64,000 bases of DNA from an uncultured Methanomethylovorans sp. (GCF_963678545.1 NZ_OY782870.1:1736001-1800000); one strand, 5' to 3'. Positions 18,795-28,088 are shown, numbered from the stretch's first letter. The notes: generated by a model not told the origin, from the letters alone. A program made the numbers and translations.

Positions 18795-18814
18795 CTAATA
18801 CACTACCATATGCA

Positions 18815-18828
18815 TGACTGATCAGTCA
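18815..18828 (+). promoter_or_regulatory. Palindromic operator TGACTGATCAGTCA
   Basis: This is a perfect 14-base palindrome, matching the tetR-promoter palindrome at 12 of 14 positions. It covers the transcription start predicted from the TATA box at 18787 and is thus placed to repress the dehydrogenase operon. Confidence 0.65.
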
Positions 18829-18871
18829 ATCACGGTCACACTTATTTTAAAATGCAGTGTATCATAACGGA

Positions 18872-18885
18872 TGACTGATTGCTCA
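18872..18885 (+). promoter_or_regulatory. Second, weaker operator copy (TGACTGATTGCTCA)
   Basis: It matches the site at 18815 at 11 of 14 positions and lies 57 bases downstream of it, just before the proximal TATA-like ATATATAA. Two sites could allow cooperative binding. Confidence 0.4.
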
Positions 18886-18944
18886 CTCACGTAAGCCTGT
18901 TGAATATATAAGGTTTTTCAGAAAAGGAAAATTGAGGATTTGAT

Positions 18945-20114
18945 ATGAGTTACAATATGTATGTACCTACAAGGACTTTATTTGGAGCAGGTCAATTAAA
19001 CAATCTGCATACCCAGAAAATGCCTGGCAAAAAAGCTATGATCGTTATCTCTAACGGAAAGTCCACAAGAGCAAACGGCTATCTTGCAAGAGCTGAAGAG
19101 CAGCTGAAATTAGCAGACGTAGAAACCGTAGTATTTGACAGAGTTGAATCTAACCCCCTGAGATCAACAGTTATGGTAGGCGGTGCTTTTGCAAAAGAGA
19201 ATAACTGTGATTTTATTGTCTCTCTGGGAGGCGGAAGCTGCATGGATGCAGCAAAGGCAATTGCCGTTATGGCTACCAATGAAGGTGATTATTGGGATTA
19301 CATTCCTTCAGGTAGCGGAAAAGGAATGCCGGTAAAGAACAGCCCTCTTCCGATCGTAGCCATTACAACGACAGCCGGAACCGGCTCAGAGACAGATCCG
19401 GGTACAGTGATCACCAATGAAGAAAAGTGTGAGAAGACTGGATTTATGCACGAGGAACTATTCCCGGTTCTGGCTATTGTCGATCCCGAGCTTATGCTGA
19501 CCGTGCCACCGAAGTTTACTGCGTATCAGGGATTTGATGCATTATTCCATAGTGTGGAGGGATATGTTTCCAACGGTGCCAATCTTATGAGCGACATGTA
19601 TGCGATCACAGCGATAGAAAATATCGCAAAGAATCTTGCAAAAACAGTGAAGAACGGGAACGATCTGGATGCACGTGAAAAGGTTGCTTTCGGGAATACT
19701 CTTTCCGGTACAGTGATGTGTGTAGGTCTTTGTACAAGTCAGCACTCTCTTGAGCACGCAATGTCAGCCTATCATCAGGAACTTCCACACGGTGCAGGTC
19801 TTATCATGATCAGCAAGGCATATTTTACACATCTGATCGAGAAACATGTATGTGACGACAGATTTGTACAAATTGCAAAGGCAATGGGAATGGAGGATGC
19901 GAAAGATCCGATGGATTTCATCACAATGCTGGTGAAATTGCAGGAAGATTGTGGAGTTGCAGACCTCAAAATGTCCGATTATGGAATCACACCGGACGAA
20001 TTTGAAACAATGGCTAAGAATGCAAAGGATACCATGGGATTTTTGTTCACCTGTGACAGAACCGAGTTTAGTATTGACGACTGTGTTGCCATCTATGAGG
20101 CTTCCTACAAATAA
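18945..20114 (+). CDS. Iron-containing alcohol dehydrogenase
   Basis: The 389-residue enzyme interconverts alcohols and aldehydes or ketones with NAD(P)H. It has the group-III features: SLGGGSCMDAAKAIAV for nucleotide binding, ITTTAGTGSETDP, and the metal ligands in the YQGFDALFHSVEGYVS and HSLEHAMSAYHQELPHGAGL segments (Asp/His, then two His). TTGAGGATTTG precedes the ATG. It opens a collinear run of cupin, three flavoproteins and an SDR, all on the plus strand. The set resembles aldehyde or methylglyoxal detoxification operons of Clostridia, and the run may have come by transfer. Confidence 0.93.
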   Translation: MSYNMYVPTRTLFGAGQLNNLHTQKMPGKKAMIVISNGKSTRANGYLARAEEQLKLADVETVVFDRVESNPLRSTVMVGGAFAKENNCDFIVSLGGGSCMDAAKAIAVMATNEGDYWDYIPSGSGKGMPVKNSPLPIVAITTTAGTGSETDPGTVITNEEKCEKTGFMHEELFPVLAIVDPELMLTVPPKFTAYQGFDALFHSVEGYVSNGANLMSDMYAITAIENIAKNLAKTVKNGNDLDAREKVAFGNTLSGTVMCVGLCTSQHSLEHAMSAYHQELPHGAGLIMISKAYFTHLIEKHVCDDRFVQIAKAMGMEDAKDPMDFITMLVKLQEDCGVADLKMSDYGITPDEFETMAKNAKDTMGFLFTCDRTEFSIDDCVAIYEASYK

Positions 20115-20182
20115 GGATTGGTAACTCATTATTTTTTGAGCACTGAGCGAACCGCATTATAAAAATTAAAGGAGATTAGAAT

Positions 20183-20605
20183 ATGAGTTTATTAAATGAT
20201 TTAAGTAAAAGCGTGATCTTTCCGAAAGGTGAGGAACTTCCGGAACAGTTCAGTAAGTATTTTTCAGGTAAAGCATGGCTTAGCATGCTGGTGCCAAGAG
20301 ATAATGAATTTAATTGTCCCATCGGCAATGTGACATTTGAACCAGGCTGCAGAAATAACTGGCATAAGCATGTGGGTGGACAGATCTTGTTAGTAACAGG
20401 TGGACGTGGTTACTATCAGCAAGAAGGAAAGCCTGCACAGGAACTTAAGCCCGGTGATGTAGTTATGATTGCTCCACATGTAAAGCACTGGCATGGAGCA
20501 GCACATGACAGTTGGTTCGTGCACCTTTCCGTTGAGACAAATGTTAACGCAGGCCCGGTTGAATGGCTTGAACCGGTAGCTGATGAGGAATACAACAATT
20601 TATGA
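20183..20605 (+). CDS. Cupin-domain protein
   Basis: The 140-residue single-domain cupin shows both cupin motifs: FEPGCRNNWHKHVGGQILLVTGGRGYYQQEG and LKPGDVVMIAPHVKHWHGAAHDS, whose histidines (WHKH, and HWHG) and Glu or Gln bind a metal. It resembles the YhhW/carboxymuconolactone-associated cupins seen beside alcohol dehydrogenases and flavodoxins in Clostridia. A GGAGATTAGAAT ribosome site precedes the ATG. Exact reaction unknown; it probably acts on the same compound class as its operon partners. Confidence 0.85.
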   Translation: MSLLNDLSKSVIFPKGEELPEQFSKYFSGKAWLSMLVPRDNEFNCPIGNVTFEPGCRNNWHKHVGGQILLVTGGRGYYQQEGKPAQELKPGDVVMIAPHVKHWHGAAHDSWFVHLSVETNVNAGPVEWLEPVADEEYNNL

Positions 20606-20625
20606 TGGTTCACTGGAGGCATAAA

Positions 20626-21261
20626 ATGAAAGTATTATTAGTAAACGGAAGTCCGCATGAGAAAGGCTGCACCTATACTGCCCTTACAGAAGTAGCAAAG
20701 ACTTTGAATGAAGAAGGAATCGATACAGACATTTATTGGATCGGAACAAAACCACTGACTGGGTGCACTGCCTGCAAGAGCTGTGCCAGAACAGGAAAGT
20801 GTGCATTCAATGACATCGTCAACGATTTTCTTGACATTGTCAAGGATGTCAATGGATTTATTTTCGGTTCCCCGGTGCATTATGCAGCTGCCAGTGGTGC
20901 GATCACTTCCTTTATGGATTGCGCTTTTTACACAGACTTGCAGGGAGGTAGAAGGTCCTTTAATCTAAAACCAGCGGCAGCAGTTATCTCAGCAAGGAGA
21001 GCAGGAACAACAGCCACATTTGATCAGCTCAATAAGTATTTCACCCTTACGGAGATGCCAATTATTTCTTCCCGGTATTGGAATATGGTTCATGGAGCAA
21101 AGCCTGAAGATGTGCAAAAGGATTTGGAAGGATTGCAGACCATGCGCGTGCTTGCACGGAATATGGCATGGTTCCTAAAGTGCAAGGAGGCTGGCATGAA
21201 GGCTGGCGTACAGTTCCCGGTGAAGGAAGATATTATTTTTACGAATTTTATTCGGGATTAA
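20626..21261 (+). CDS. NADPH-dependent FMN reductase / flavodoxin-fold protein
   Basis: The protein (211 residues from the ATG at 20626) has the flavodoxin-like fold: MKVLLVNGSPHEKGCTYTAL for phosphate binding, GCTACKSCARTGKC, a two-cysteine pair typical of iron-sulfur flavoprotein relatives, and FGSPVHYAAASGAITSFMDCA. GGAGGCATAAA gives the start; an in-frame codon 24 bases earlier lies within the cupin end. Likely an FMN-dependent reductase of quinones, azo or nitro compounds or of aldehydes. Confidence 0.85.
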   Translation: MKVLLVNGSPHEKGCTYTALTEVAKTLNEEGIDTDIYWIGTKPLTGCTACKSCARTGKCAFNDIVNDFLDIVKDVNGFIFGSPVHYAAASGAITSFMDCAFYTDLQGGRRSFNLKPAAAVISARRAGTTATFDQLNKYFTLTEMPIISSRYWNMVHGAKPEDVQKDLEGLQTMRVLARNMAWFLKCKEAGMKAGVQFPVKEDIIFTNFIRD

Positions 21262-21316
21262 TCATTGTTTGAAATCTTAGAGTATGAATACGCAAAAAGA
21301 AAGTGAGGGACAGAAA

Positions 21317-21829
21317 ATGATGAATTTTAAAGAAGAAAAATGTCTGATTGCCTATTATTCTCGTGAGGGAAATAACTATGTTAGTGGGAAGATCGTGAAT
21401 TTGCCAGTCGGTAACACAAAAGTAGTAGCCGACATGATCCGGGAAATAACTGAAGGCGATGTTTTCCGCATTGATACAGTAAAGTCTTATCCTAAAGATT
21501 ATACTGCAACCACTAACGTGGCAAAAAAGGAACTGAATGAAAATGCCAGACCGGAGCTTACCAGCCATGTGGAAAATATGGACTCTTATAATGTGATATT
21601 TTTGGGTTATCCTAACTGGTGGGGAACGATGCCGATGCCAGTGTATACATTCCTGGAAGAATATGATCTTTCCGGAAAGACCATTGTTCCATTCTGTACA
21701 CATGAAGGAAGCGGCATGGGACGCAGTGAAAGCGATATTGCGAAACATTGTCCGAAAGCAACACTTTTGAAGGGACTGGCTATCCATGGTACTAGTGTAA
21801 GTGCTGCGAAAAAAGATGTTGCGGGTTAG
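21317..21829 (+). CDS. Flavodoxin, ending at a UAG codon
   Basis: The 170-residue protein is a flavodoxin of the long NADPH-reductase-like type: CLIAYYSREGNNYVSGKIVNL (phosphate loop), NVIFLGYPNWWGTMPMPV and PFCTHEGSGMGRSESDI. The start at 21317 is supported by GTGAGGGA. The frame ends at TAG (21827-21829), after SAAKKDVAG. Family members usually continue with Trp-Leu and a few more residues, and the bases after the TAG read CTG AAT AAA TTA GTA TGA, so TAG stands where TGG (Trp) would be expected. A true stop removes only the last helix turn. In an organism that decodes UAG as pyrrolysine it might be read through to the TGA at 21847. Confidence 0.85.
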   Translation: MMNFKEEKCLIAYYSREGNNYVSGKIVNLPVGNTKVVADMIREITEGDVFRIDTVKSYPKDYTATTNVAKKELNENARPELTSHVENMDSYNVIFLGYPNWWGTMPMPVYTFLEEYDLSGKTIVPFCTHEGSGMGRSESDIAKHCPKATLLKGLAIHGTSVSAAKKDVAG

Positions 21830-21912
21830 CTGAATAAATTAGTATGATTTCATAAACTGTTCAGATATCGATTGTTGAGAATCTTTACTTAACAAATATG
21901 GAGATGATTTCA

Positions 21913-22452
21913 ATGAGTAAAAATGTATTGATACTATCCGGCAGCCCGAGGAAAGGCGGAAACTCCGATCTGTTGTGCGAACAATTCCTGCTTGGAGCAG
22001 AAGAAGCAGGCAATCAAGTGGAGAAAATCTTTTTGAGAGATAAGGCCATTGGTTACTGTATAGGATGTGGAACCTGTTTTATCACTAAAAAGAGCTGTTC
22101 CATAAAGGACGACATGGATGATATCCTAGACAAAATGATTGCAGCAGATGTGATTGTAATGGGCACACCGGTGTACTTCTACACAATGAATGGTCAACTG
22201 AAGACCCTGATAGACCGTACTTGTGCCCGATACACAGAGATCAACGACAAGGATTTTTATTTCATTGTAGCAGCCGCTGACGATAGTGAACCGGCCATGG
22301 AGAGAACGCTGGAGGGATTCAGAGGATTTACTTCCTGCCTTGAAAGACCCAATGAAAAAGGCGTGATCTATGGAACTGGTGCCTGGAATATAGGAGACAT
22401 CAAAGGAAGCAAAGCAATGGATCAGGCTTATGAAATGGGAATGGCGGTTTGA
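21913..22452 (+). CDS. Flavodoxin-family NAD(P)H-dependent oxidoreductase
   Basis: The 179-residue protein shows VLILSGSPRKGGNSDLLCEQF, GYCIGCGTCFITKKSC and MGTPVYFYTMNGQLKTLIDRT, the signature of the NADPH-dependent FMN reductase family with a cysteine-rich insertion. The ATG at 21913 follows GGAGATGA; an ATG five codons earlier overlaps that site. It is the third flavin-binding gene in this run. Electron acceptor unknown. Confidence 0.88.
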   Translation: MSKNVLILSGSPRKGGNSDLLCEQFLLGAEEAGNQVEKIFLRDKAIGYCIGCGTCFITKKSCSIKDDMDDILDKMIAADVIVMGTPVYFYTMNGQLKTLIDRTCARYTEINDKDFYFIVAAADDSEPAMERTLEGFRGFTSCLERPNEKGVIYGTGAWNIGDIKGSKAMDQAYEMGMAV

Positions 22453-22543
22453 CCCTAGAAAAAGGGGCAATGAAAGATTATGTTATTGGTTCTGCACGGG
22501 ATTGAATGCTAGTAACTGATAAAGATTATGAGGTGTTAAGACA

Positions 22544-23371
22544 ATGAAAAATGTAATCGTAGTTATTGGTGCGGGGTCAATAGGCCAGGCGATCGCACGT
22601 CGTGTGAGCGCAGGAAAACATGTATTGTTGGCAGATCTAAAGAAGGAGAATGCTGATGCTGCAGCAGAAGTCATGATTGATGCCGGATATGAAGTGAGTA
22701 CAGCAATAGTAGACATATCATCACGTGAGTCAATTCATGCATTGGTCCAGAAAGCGACTACTATTGGAGATATTACTGGTATAGTCCTTGCAGCAGGAGT
22801 CTCACCATCACAAGCATCGCCAGAAACAATCTTAAAAGTGGACCTGTATGGTTCTGCTGTAGTGCTGGAAGAATTTGGAAATGTAATTGCAAAGGGAGGA
22901 AGTGGTATTGTCATCTCTTCGCAGTCTGGACACAGGCTTCCAGCATTATCTGTCGAACAAAATAAGGAACTTGCCACTACGCCAACTGAAGAATTGCTGG
23001 ATCTTGAATTCTTGCAATTAGATACTATTACTGATTCACTTCATGCTTATCAGCTATCCAAACGTGGAAATTCCCTGCGGGTGATGGCTGAAGCAGTGCG
23101 CTGGGGTAAACGAGGTGCAAGGGTTAACGCCATAAGTCCGGGTATAATCTTCACACCACTTGCCAGAAATGAGCTGAATGGTCCACGTGGGGACGGATAT
23201 AGGCGTATGATCGAAGTATGTGCAGCAGGTCGCGGCGGCACTCCTGATGAAGTTGGAGCTGTTGCTGCTTTATTAATGGGACCCGAAGGTACATTTATCA
23301 CGGGCAGTGATTTTCTCATGGACGGCGGAGTGACGGCTGCCTATTGGTATGGCGAACTTGCACAGAAATGA
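22544..23371 (+). CDS. Short-chain dehydrogenase/reductase
   Basis: The 275-residue protein is an NAD(P)-dependent SDR: VVIGAGSIGQAIARRV for nucleotide binding, LAAGVSPSQAS in place of NNAG, SSQSGH carrying the catalytic Ser, and YQLSKRG with the catalytic Tyr and Lys. The C-terminal FITGSDFLMDGG is typical of SDRs of the classical type. It ends the oxidoreductase run begun at 18945, after a 91-base gap, and is followed by a long gene-poor region. Confidence 0.9.
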   Translation: MKNVIVVIGAGSIGQAIARRVSAGKHVLLADLKKENADAAAEVMIDAGYEVSTAIVDISSRESIHALVQKATTIGDITGIVLAAGVSPSQASPETILKVDLYGSAVVLEEFGNVIAKGGSGIVISSQSGHRLPALSVEQNKELATTPTEELLDLEFLQLDTITDSLHAYQLSKRGNSLRVMAEAVRWGKRGARVNAISPGIIFTPLARNELNGPRGDGYRRMIEVCAAGRGGTPDEVGAVAALLMGPEGTFITGSDFLMDGGVTAAYWYGELAQK

Positions 23372-24045
23372 TAGAATGAAATCAACTGCTGAATTAGTTG
23401 AAAAAGCCAAGTTTACCGTAAACGTAGGCAGTGTTTTTCACCTAATATATAGTGAAGAGGATTCTGATTAACCCTCTGTTTTTAATATCACCATAAATTT
23501 GAAGTGCCATTTTTTCTCTCTATCTCTGTTTTTACTTCATTTCTTTCATTTTTTCTTTGATTTTAGGACAGCTTCCGCTATTCTAAATAATTCCTTTATG
23601 TTTAAGTATCTTCAGCTGATGTAAGTTAAAGCAAAAAGCTGTCATAAGCATCTTTACATTTTAGGGTCCTTTCAAAATAGAAATCATTTCTAGGATTAGG
23701 AGAACTTATTTTCTCTATCTTAGTATCAATCCGTACTCCCCCATCAAATGTACCTCACAAAATAAAGTTATATTTCATTTTAGTCTCAATTATTGTCTTA
23801 TTTCTCTTTTAGTGTTATATTTTTGTCCTCTATTAATTTGGACTTGGATATTTAAAAAAACAGTAACAATAGCCTGTATGTCAATGGCTACCCATTAAAG
23901 GATTGTTAATGCACTATTTTTGGATTAGGGTTCAATAAATCCTTATTTACATAATTAATTAAATATCAAGATGTACTTTTTATGGGGGACCTTTTATTGA
24001 CTACTTACGGCTAAAAATAGCCTCAGTACATCCTCCATTTGAATG
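23372..24045. other. Gene-poor gap
   Basis: This AT-rich 670-base stretch holds no frame with a start and ribosome site that I would trust. It borders IS remnants on its right and may be decayed mobile DNA. Confidence 0.3.
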
Positions 24046-24573
24046 TTAGTTCAAAAGGACCCTATTACATTTACTCTTTCCACAGTTTGTAACAAGAACT
24101 ATTCCCGCATTGAATACTTCTTTGACCACAGAATATATTCGTTCTCCTTGAACTCTTTGAATACTGATCCTTTTGTTCCTCAGGCTATCACTTATTTCTA
24201 ATGGATGTCCTCGCACAGCTCTCTGCATTGTTGCTGCAAAACCTTTTGCAATTGCTCCGAAGTATTCTCTTTCTCTGTATACAACTTCATTCAATTCGGA
24301 GAGATCTATCTGAGAATCATGGACCGATGCAGTAGTTGTTTTGAATCTTCTGATCAATTCATAATCCTTATCGATGATTGTGTGGAGCTTGTAACCAAAA
24401 AATGATTTATCACCTTTCTTTGTCCAGGTTCCGTCCTTACTTCTTCTTGTTTTCGCTTCTTTTCCCCTGGGTTCATCTGCTTTAGCATGTCCTGGATTTG
24501 AATGGATAAAAGTAGCATCCTGAATCATTCCTTTTTTGATCTTCAATTTTAGAGCATCAAGTTGCTTCTGCAT
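24046..24573 (-). pseudogene. IS5-family transposase remnant
   Basis: The minus strand encodes 175 residues of an IS5-type transposase: GMIQDATFIHSNPGHAKAD with the first catalytic Asp, KKGDKSFFGYKLHTIID, TTASVHDSQIDLS, and a C-terminal QRVQGERIYSVVKEVF with the catalytic Glu area. The N-terminal helix-turn-helix part is missing beyond 24573, and no terminal repeats were found. It is a truncated IS, unrelated in sequence to the two intact copies in this window. Confidence 0.75.
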
Positions 24574-24713
24574 TTCAGTCCATATTTGCTCTTCTTTTCC
24601 ATCATCGACAATCCTCTTGCGTCTACAAAAAATTTATGAAACATTGGTCAGATGAGGATAAGAATCCGTTGTGGAAGAACTAAAAAAATCTGATATTGAG
24701 CAGAGAGCTGCCA

Positions 24714-24812
24714 TTGAGAACAAGAAAGAAACGTAAATACTTTCTGAAAACAAGTATTTCTGTTGATACTGAAAAGTTCATCACTAGGGAGTTGGTATTG
24801 TGTCATCAAAAA
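24714..24812 (+). pseudogene. Fragment of a second transposase
   Basis: The frame LRTRKKRKYFLKTSISVDTE followed by KFITREL matches the block [20 protein letters not shown] and KFIITGF of the intact transposase at 32714 and 47383. Only about 33 residues remain. It is a scar of a relative of the active IS. Confidence 0.5.
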
Positions 24813-24990
24813 GTGATTATTATTTATATTAGAAAGTGTTTGATGCTCTATTAATTAATTTCTATTTAATGATTTCTAATTTAAAGGGTGTACATATAAT
24901 GATTAGTGATGGAGTTATGGATGTGATTTCATTAAAAACGAAAAATAAGATTTAAAAAAAATTAGATATCTTTTTTTTGTTAAACCAATA

Positions 24991-25490
24991 GTGAAATTTT
25001 TCAGAGGTTACGTTTTGGATATGGGTTGTGGAGCCGGTGAGCATATTGAGAATTATAAAAACCAATCCCTAGGAATTGATGCACATGAAAATAACATTCA
25101 ACATTGCCAAAAAAAGGGCCTCAATGCAATAAAAGCAGACGCCAATTCTTATAACAAACCTGAAACTTTTGATACAGTCTTACTAAGCCATGTTCTTGAA
25201 CATCTAAATTCCCCATATAATGCTATTGAAAATGCATATATCTCTACAAAAATAGGGGGTAGCATTTTGATAGTTGTCCCTACATATAAAGGATTTATGA
25301 CTGGTTTTAATATTTAATTGGTCATAAGAACTATATTACTGAACAATATTTGGATCATTACTTAATTGATCAACTTGGATGTAAAAAGATATATTCGAGA
25401 AAGTTTCCAATCTGTGAATTTATTTCAGGAGAATATCAAGAATTACGGGTATTTTATACAAAATGTCCAAATGGGGAAAATGGCAAGTGA
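24991..25490 (+). pseudogene. SAM-dependent methyltransferase, frameshifted and probably 5'-truncated
   Basis: The first part holds the class-I methyltransferase core: GYVLDMGCGAGEHIENYKN for SAM binding, LGIDAHE and FDTVLLSHVLEHL. The frame stops at 25317, but the neighbouring frame continues the fold without a gap (IGHKNYITEQYLDHYLIDQLGC ... RVFYTKCPNG) to a TGA at 25490. One indel near 25310 joins them. The open frame also extends upstream of the GTG at 24991 (RYLFFVKPIVKFF) without a good start, so the 5' end appears lost next to the IS scars. Confidence 0.65.
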
Positions 25491-25792
25491 ATTTTGAAGT
25501 TTATGAATTTAACCTCTAAAAAGGGGTTCCGTTGCAAAAAGTAATATATCTAATATTTCTGTAGTTTTAAAAATAATTACTACCATTGTGTACTATTTTT
25601 CTATACACCGCGACATAAATGTTCATCTAATGATGCCTGTACTTTCTATTTCGAAACGTCTATCCAACTGATATTCTCTTTTGCTCTATTACTGATTTAA
25701 GTCGTTATGTATAAAGCAGAATCATTAGGCTGTGAACTGACAAATATACAAAGATATCTGACTGAAAATTCATTTCCCATTGTTTCTATGAG

Positions 25793-25806
25793 TGATTGGT
25801 CAATCA
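25793..25806 (+). promoter_or_regulatory. Operator-like inverted repeat TGATTGGTCAATCA
   Basis: The arms TGATTG and CAATCA are inverted repeats around GT. The site lies just upstream of the TATA box at 25811. It resembles the TGACT...AGTCA sites, matching TGACTGATCAGTCA at 10 of 14 positions, and may be a second contact of the same repressor. Confidence 0.4.
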
Positions 25807-25810
25807 AAGC

Positions 25811-25820
25811 AAATATATAC
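25811..25820 (+). promoter_or_regulatory. Box A of the aldo-keto reductase gene
   Basis: AAATATATAC lies about 25 bases before the palindrome at 25840, so transcription should start within that palindrome, as at the other two sites of the set. Confidence 0.5.
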
Positions 25821-25839
25821 TAGCAAAGTCGTCTATGAC

Positions 25840-25853
25840 TGACTGTTCAGTCA
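25840..25853 (+). promoter_or_regulatory. Palindromic operator TGACTGTTCAGTCA
   Basis: The arms TGACTG and CAGTCA form an inverted repeat with a TT centre. It matches the alcohol dehydrogenase operator at 13 of 14 positions and sits at the same distance from its TATA box. It is the third member of the candidate TetR regulon. Confidence 0.62.
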
Positions 25854-25903
25854 TCCGGTGATGATATTATCTTATACAAATCGAAACAAAAGGAGAGTTA
25901 AAG

Positions 25904-27103
25904 ATGCTGTATAGAAAAATGCCAAAGAATGGTGATGAGCTTTCGATACTCGGATTCGGATGCATGCGCCTCACCTCAAAAGAAGACGGTAGTATCGATG
26001 AAGAAAGAGCCACCAAGCAGGTTCGCTATGCAATCGATCACGGAGTGAACTACATTGACACTGCATGGCCATACCACATGGGGGCAAGCGAGCCATTTCT
26101 GGGCCGTGCACTTGCTGATGGATACCGCGAAAAAGTTAAAATTGCAACAAAACTTCCTTCGTGGCTTATAGAGAGCCGGGAAGATATGGACAAATTCCTG
26201 AATGCACAGCTGGAGAAACTGAACACCGATCATATTGACTATTACCTCGTACACGCTCTTGTTGGTGACCTGTGGGACAATATCGAAAAGCTCGGTGTGG
26301 CTGATTTCCTTGATAAGGCCAATGCTGACGGTCGTATTGTCAATGCAGGTTTCTCTTTCCACGGTGCGGGAGAGGATTTCAACCGCAGAGTGGATGCTTA
26401 TAAGTGGGATTTCTGCCAGATCCAGTACAACTTCCTGGATGAAACGAACCAGGCAGGTACCGCAGGTATGGAATATGCAGCCTCCAAAGGTCTTGGCGTC
26501 ATAATCATGGAACCTTTGCGTGGAGGGAACTTGACAAAGACCGTGCCTCAAGCTGTGAAAGAGATATGGGACGAAGCTCCTACAAAGAGGTTCCCTGTAG
26601 AATGGGCTCTCCGCTGGGTATGGAACCACCCGGAGGTCACGGTCGTCCTTTCAGGCATGAATGAGGAAATACATATTGAAGAAAATCTCAGAATAGCAGA
26701 TGAAGCATACCCAAATTCTCTTACAGGGGAGGAAATGCAGCTGGTAAAAAGGGTGGAGAGCAAGTATCGTGAACTGATGAAAGTGGGTTGTACCGCTTGC
26801 CAGTACTGCATGCCCTGCCCGGCAGGCGTGAATATTCCTCTCTGTTTCGAGCATTATAACAACCTGTCCCTGGTGGACAATCCTGAAGAGGAACGGTTCA
26901 TGTATGCTGCACGGCTGGGTGGCGCTGTCGCTCTCGGGGAACCAGAGTTTGCTTCTCTGTGCATACAATGTGGACAGTGCATTGAAAAATGTCCTCAGCA
27001 CATTGAAATACCTACGGTTCTTGAATCCGTTGTGAAAGAAATGGAAGGACCCGACTTGGAGCAGAGAGTTTCCATGGCAAGAGAGATGTTCAAGCAGGTA
27101 TAA
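25904..27103 (+). CDS. Aldo-keto reductase with C-terminal ferredoxin-type [4Fe-4S] domain
   Basis: The 399-residue protein has an NAD(P)H-type aldo-keto reductase barrel (residues about 1-280: ILGFGCMRL, YIDTAWPYHMG with the catalytic Tyr, KIATKLP with the Lys, YYLVHAL). It is followed by a cysteine-rich part with CTACQYCMPCPAGVNIPLC and CIQCGQCIEKCPQHIEIP, which should bind [4Fe-4S] clusters. Such ferredoxin-type reductases are common in anaerobes and may take electrons from ferredoxin. AAAGGAGAG precedes the ATG. Its promoter carries the TGACT...AGTCA palindrome, so it is probably coregulated with the 18945 operon. Confidence 0.93.
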   Translation: MLYRKMPKNGDELSILGFGCMRLTSKEDGSIDEERATKQVRYAIDHGVNYIDTAWPYHMGASEPFLGRALADGYREKVKIATKLPSWLIESREDMDKFLNAQLEKLNTDHIDYYLVHALVGDLWDNIEKLGVADFLDKANADGRIVNAGFSFHGAGEDFNRRVDAYKWDFCQIQYNFLDETNQAGTAGMEYAASKGLGVIIMEPLRGGNLTKTVPQAVKEIWDEAPTKRFPVEWALRWVWNHPEVTVVLSGMNEEIHIEENLRIADEAYPNSLTGEEMQLVKRVESKYRELMKVGCTACQYCMPCPAGVNIPLCFEHYNNLSLVDNPEEERFMYAARLGGAVALGEPEFASLCIQCGQCIEKCPQHIEIPTVLESVVKEMEGPDLEQRVSMAREMFKQV

Positions 27104-27249
27104 CAGCGGAAATTATCTGCCGTACAAAAAGACAACACGGAATATTGTTTCAGATCCTTTATTGAAATACCAGACAATATTCCATTTTTATTTGTTCATT
27201 ATTTCATTAATGATTGAATTATTATCTTTTTTAGGAAAGGGGTTATCGC

Positions 27250-28049
27250 ATGGAACTTACTGAGCTCTTCAGAGCTGTCAAAGACGGAACAATAGATATT
27301 GAGACCGCGGAACAAACAGGCACATGGTCTTGGTTTTGTGTCCTATTCAGATATCGCAAAACTTGATTCTCACAGAAAATGCAGAACTGGAGTTATCGAG
27401 GCAATTCTTGCCGATTGCAAAGAGCCTGATGATGTTGTGGAGATTGCAAGGGTCATGCTCTCACAGAGCAAAAGAACTCTGATCACCCGTGTATCTGCAA
27501 AACATCTTGAAGCCATTAAAGCAGCATTTGGTGACGATAAACTTGAGTGGAATAACAGGGCGCGTACGGTTGTAGTTCATGATGGTAATCCTGTTCCAAG
27601 AACTGGCGGAGTTGTAGGCATCATTTCTGCAGGTACGGCAGACATTCCAGTTGCAGAAGAGGCTAAGGTTGCAGCTTCTGAGATAGATGTGAAATTGTTA
27701 CTGTGTATGATGTAAGGGTTGCAGGGATTCATAGACTCGTTCCAGAACTTCAGAATTTGAGATCGAAGAATCCGGGGATATCGTGGTTGCAGCCGGAAGG
27801 GAAGGCACTCTTCCCACAATAGTCTCGGGACTTGTTGATGTACCTGTGATCGGTCTTCCTGTTTCTACAGGCTATGGTGCAGGTGGCAAAGGAGAAGCTG
27901 CTCTGTTGTCAATGCTCCAGTCCTGTTCCACACTTGCAGTTGTAAATATTGATGCAGGTTTTGTTGCGGGAGCATATGCAGCCAGGATAGCAAACATGAT
28001 TGCAGCTGCAGGAATAGTAGAAAAAGAATGGAAGAAAGAAAAGGAATAA
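27250..28049 (+). pseudogene. larB: larB, nickel-pincer cofactor biosynthesis carboxylase, broken by three frameshifts
   Basis: LarB carboxylates nicotinic acid adenine dinucleotide in making the nickel-pincer nucleotide. The gene starts at ATG 27250 after AGGAAAGGGG (MELTELFRAVKDGTIDIETAEQ). It shifts frame at about 27310 (AHGLGFVSYSDIAKLDSHRKCRTG...), again at about 27690 (CEIVTVYDVRVAGIHRLVPELQ) and again at about 27757 (SGDIVVAAGREGTLPTIV ... STGYGAGGKGEAALLSMLQ), ending at 28049. All the domains of a LarB of usual length are present but in three frames. Either the gene is dead or the sequence carries several indels here. The next gene, larC, is intact. Confidence 0.8.
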
Positions 28050-28088
28050 ACAGGGATGCTTTGAAAACTTAACACAGGAAGAAGTTTT

